Below, piece after piece: positions 63,249-64,000 of a stretch of DNA of 64,000 nt. The notes below the pieces were generated by a model. It saw only the letters and a program-made list of their open reading frames with translations, did not search any database and was not told where the DNA came from. Positions within the stretch are counted from its first letter, which is position 1, and every line of letters starts with the position of its first letter. Both the position numbers and the translations under genes were made by a program. This DNA is from GCA-2718815 sp963578105 (GTDB lineage Bacteria; Planctomycetota; Planctomycetia; Pirellulales; Pirellulaceae), in contig CAUZBP010000011.1 of NCBI GenBank assembly GCA_963578105.1, forward strand, positions 18,645 to 82,644, read 5' to 3'.

Positions 63249-63649
63249 CTTTTCTCTCCGTGCAACACCATCACACCACTTGGATTCCGGAAGGATCGGC
63301 CTTTGAACATCTGGAACCTTGCAGCGATGCCAGGGACTGGAGTTGTTTTTGTGTTTGTCTTACTTGGCGGTCATTCTATCGGCACCCTGATCATGAAGGG
63401 TGGGGACCCTGACTGTCGACGGGTTCCGTTGAACAGGCCGGAATTGTGGAGATTGCCGGGATGCCGTCAAGACTGTTTGCCCCCACAACACAACTGGTGC
63501 AAAAGTGGCGTCACACGAAGCGAGTTCAGGGCCAACTGTCGACAGATCCAAGTGCTAGCAAATGCCACGATGAGCGAAAGAGTCCCGGGAACCGAAGCAA
63601 ACGGTCTCCGCTCCGTCAGCAAATCAGCGGATGTTTTCTGTGCAGGAGG
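63249..63649. other. Intergenic region, no gene supported
   Basis: About 401 bp between two minus-strand genes. Plus-strand frames across it show no recognisable protein or ribosome site. It presumably holds the glycosyltransferase promoter. Confidence 0.4.
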
Positions 63650-64000
63650 TCATGGTTCTTTGTCGTGTTCCATGGTCCAGCCAGGTGAGGTTTCGGACTC
63701 CTGCGGTTCGACCAATTTGCTATACAATTCCGGACGTCGCGCCCGCAAATAACGACGGCCGGAGGATTTCTCAATCTTCCCTGATGTTAGTAATCCGACA
63801 ACAACATCGTCTTCCAATTTGTCGCTCTCAATAATGATTTCGCCGAAAGGATCGAGGATCATGGCCAGGCCGGGTTTCACATTTTCGTAATCCCAGCCAA
63901 CGGGGTTCGAGAAGACGGCATAAACGCCATTCTCATACGCCCGTGTCGGTAGCCAGCGCATCAGCCATCCACGACCCTTCGGCCCTTGAAACTCCTGTCG
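63650..64000 (-). CDS. Carbon-nitrogen hydrolase (nitrilase family), C-terminal part, cut by window edge
   Basis: The last 116 residues of a nitrilase-superfamily protein; the frame stays open to base 64000 (…GPKGRGWLMRWLPTRAYENGVYAVFSNPVGWDYENV). The segment RAYENGVYAVFSNPVG...GLAMILDPFGEIIIES is diagnostic of the family's C-terminal sheet. The catalytic Glu-Lys-Cys lie in the missing part. The last 35 residues (RRYLRARRPELYSKL) match the usual ending. Confidence 0.88.
   Translation of the reverse strand, partial: RQEFQGPKGRGWLMRWLPTRAYENGVYAVFSNPVGWDYENVKPGLAMILDPFGEIIIESDKLEDDVVVGLLTSGKIEKSSGRRYLRARRPELYSKLVEPQESETSPGWTMEHDKEP

Noticed and set aside
63228..63752. 174-codon plus-strand frame at the window's right end
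   Set aside because: It overlaps both the glycosyltransferase start and the nitrilase-family end in antisense.
1..64000. CRISPR arrays, insertion sequences, integrases, phage genes
   Set aside because: No evenly spaced short repeats, no terminal inverted repeats with transposase, and no integrase-like or capsid-like product was found.

Overview
The window looks like a chromosomal segment of a planctomycete, most likely close to the Pirellulaceae. The pointers are a BBP7-like outer-membrane protein, a lysine-rich 'small basic protein' of the type shared by Planctomycetes, Verrucomicrobia and Chlamydiae, a secreted protein with an N-terminal CPFCG motif and HEAT-like repeats, an exported SAM methyltransferase, a DUF3500 protein with a Tat-like leader, rare-sugar TIM-barrel/Gfo-Idh-MocA genes and many planctomycete-type hypotheticals. 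Base composition is moderate and genes are in short runs on both strands. I saw no tRNA, rRNA, CRISPR array, insertion sequence, integrase or phage gene.

Layout. 0-6 kb: site-2 protease (rseP), a HAD hydrolase, an EF-hand protein with 144-bp tandem repeats, lipoate synthase (lipA) and SmpB. 6-11.4 kb: a five-gene plus-strand run holding a LolD/MacB-type ATPase, an FtsX-like permease, a secreted CPFCG protein and two DUF3299-like proteins. 11.5-16.4 kb: rare-sugar genes (DUF4432, sugar isomerase, Gfo/Idh/MocA dehydrogenase, D-tagatose 3-epimerase-like). 16.5-22.7 kb: scpB, rpe, a phosphoglycerate-mutase-fold protein without its catalytic residues, accD overlapping a Ser/Thr kinase, the small basic protein, a branched terminator and a secreted repeat protein. 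22.7-27.8 kb (mostly minus): two adjacent transglutaminase-fold proteins, a small lipoprotein, a class IV aminotransferase and a GspF-like protein. 27.9-32.5 kb: tyrA-purL-purQ. 32.7-41 kb: exported methyltransferase, lipoprotein, cytidylyltransferase-like protein, HAD phosphatase, acyltransferase-like and other membrane proteins. 41-48.7 kb: MoxR ATPase, UbiD decarboxylase, an EIIA(Ntr)-like gene with an in-frame TAA, a prepilin-peptidase homologue without GxGD, a DUF3500 protein and a GNAT-like protein. 48.8-64 kb: BBP7-like protein, transaldolase, a PlsC-type acyltransferase gene broken in two places, a SEC-C/TPR protein, ribD, a TlpA-type lipoprotein, a PilZ-like protein, ribBA, a conserved hypothetical, a family 4 glycosyltransferase and the 3' part of a nitrilase-family gene.

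How it fits together. Most of the window is housekeeping: purine, riboflavin, lipoate, malonyl-CoA, pentose phosphate, tyrosine, chromosome condensation and ribosome rescue. Into this are set envelope functions. The most promising undescribed unit is the 6.1-11.4 kb ABC/CPFCG/DUF3299 run. The window is also notable for enzyme folds that have lost catalytic residues (histidine phosphatase, one transglutaminase, prepilin peptidase) and for two genes whose reading frames are interrupted (EIIA and PlsC). The interruptions could be real decay or sequence error; the bases alone cannot decide.
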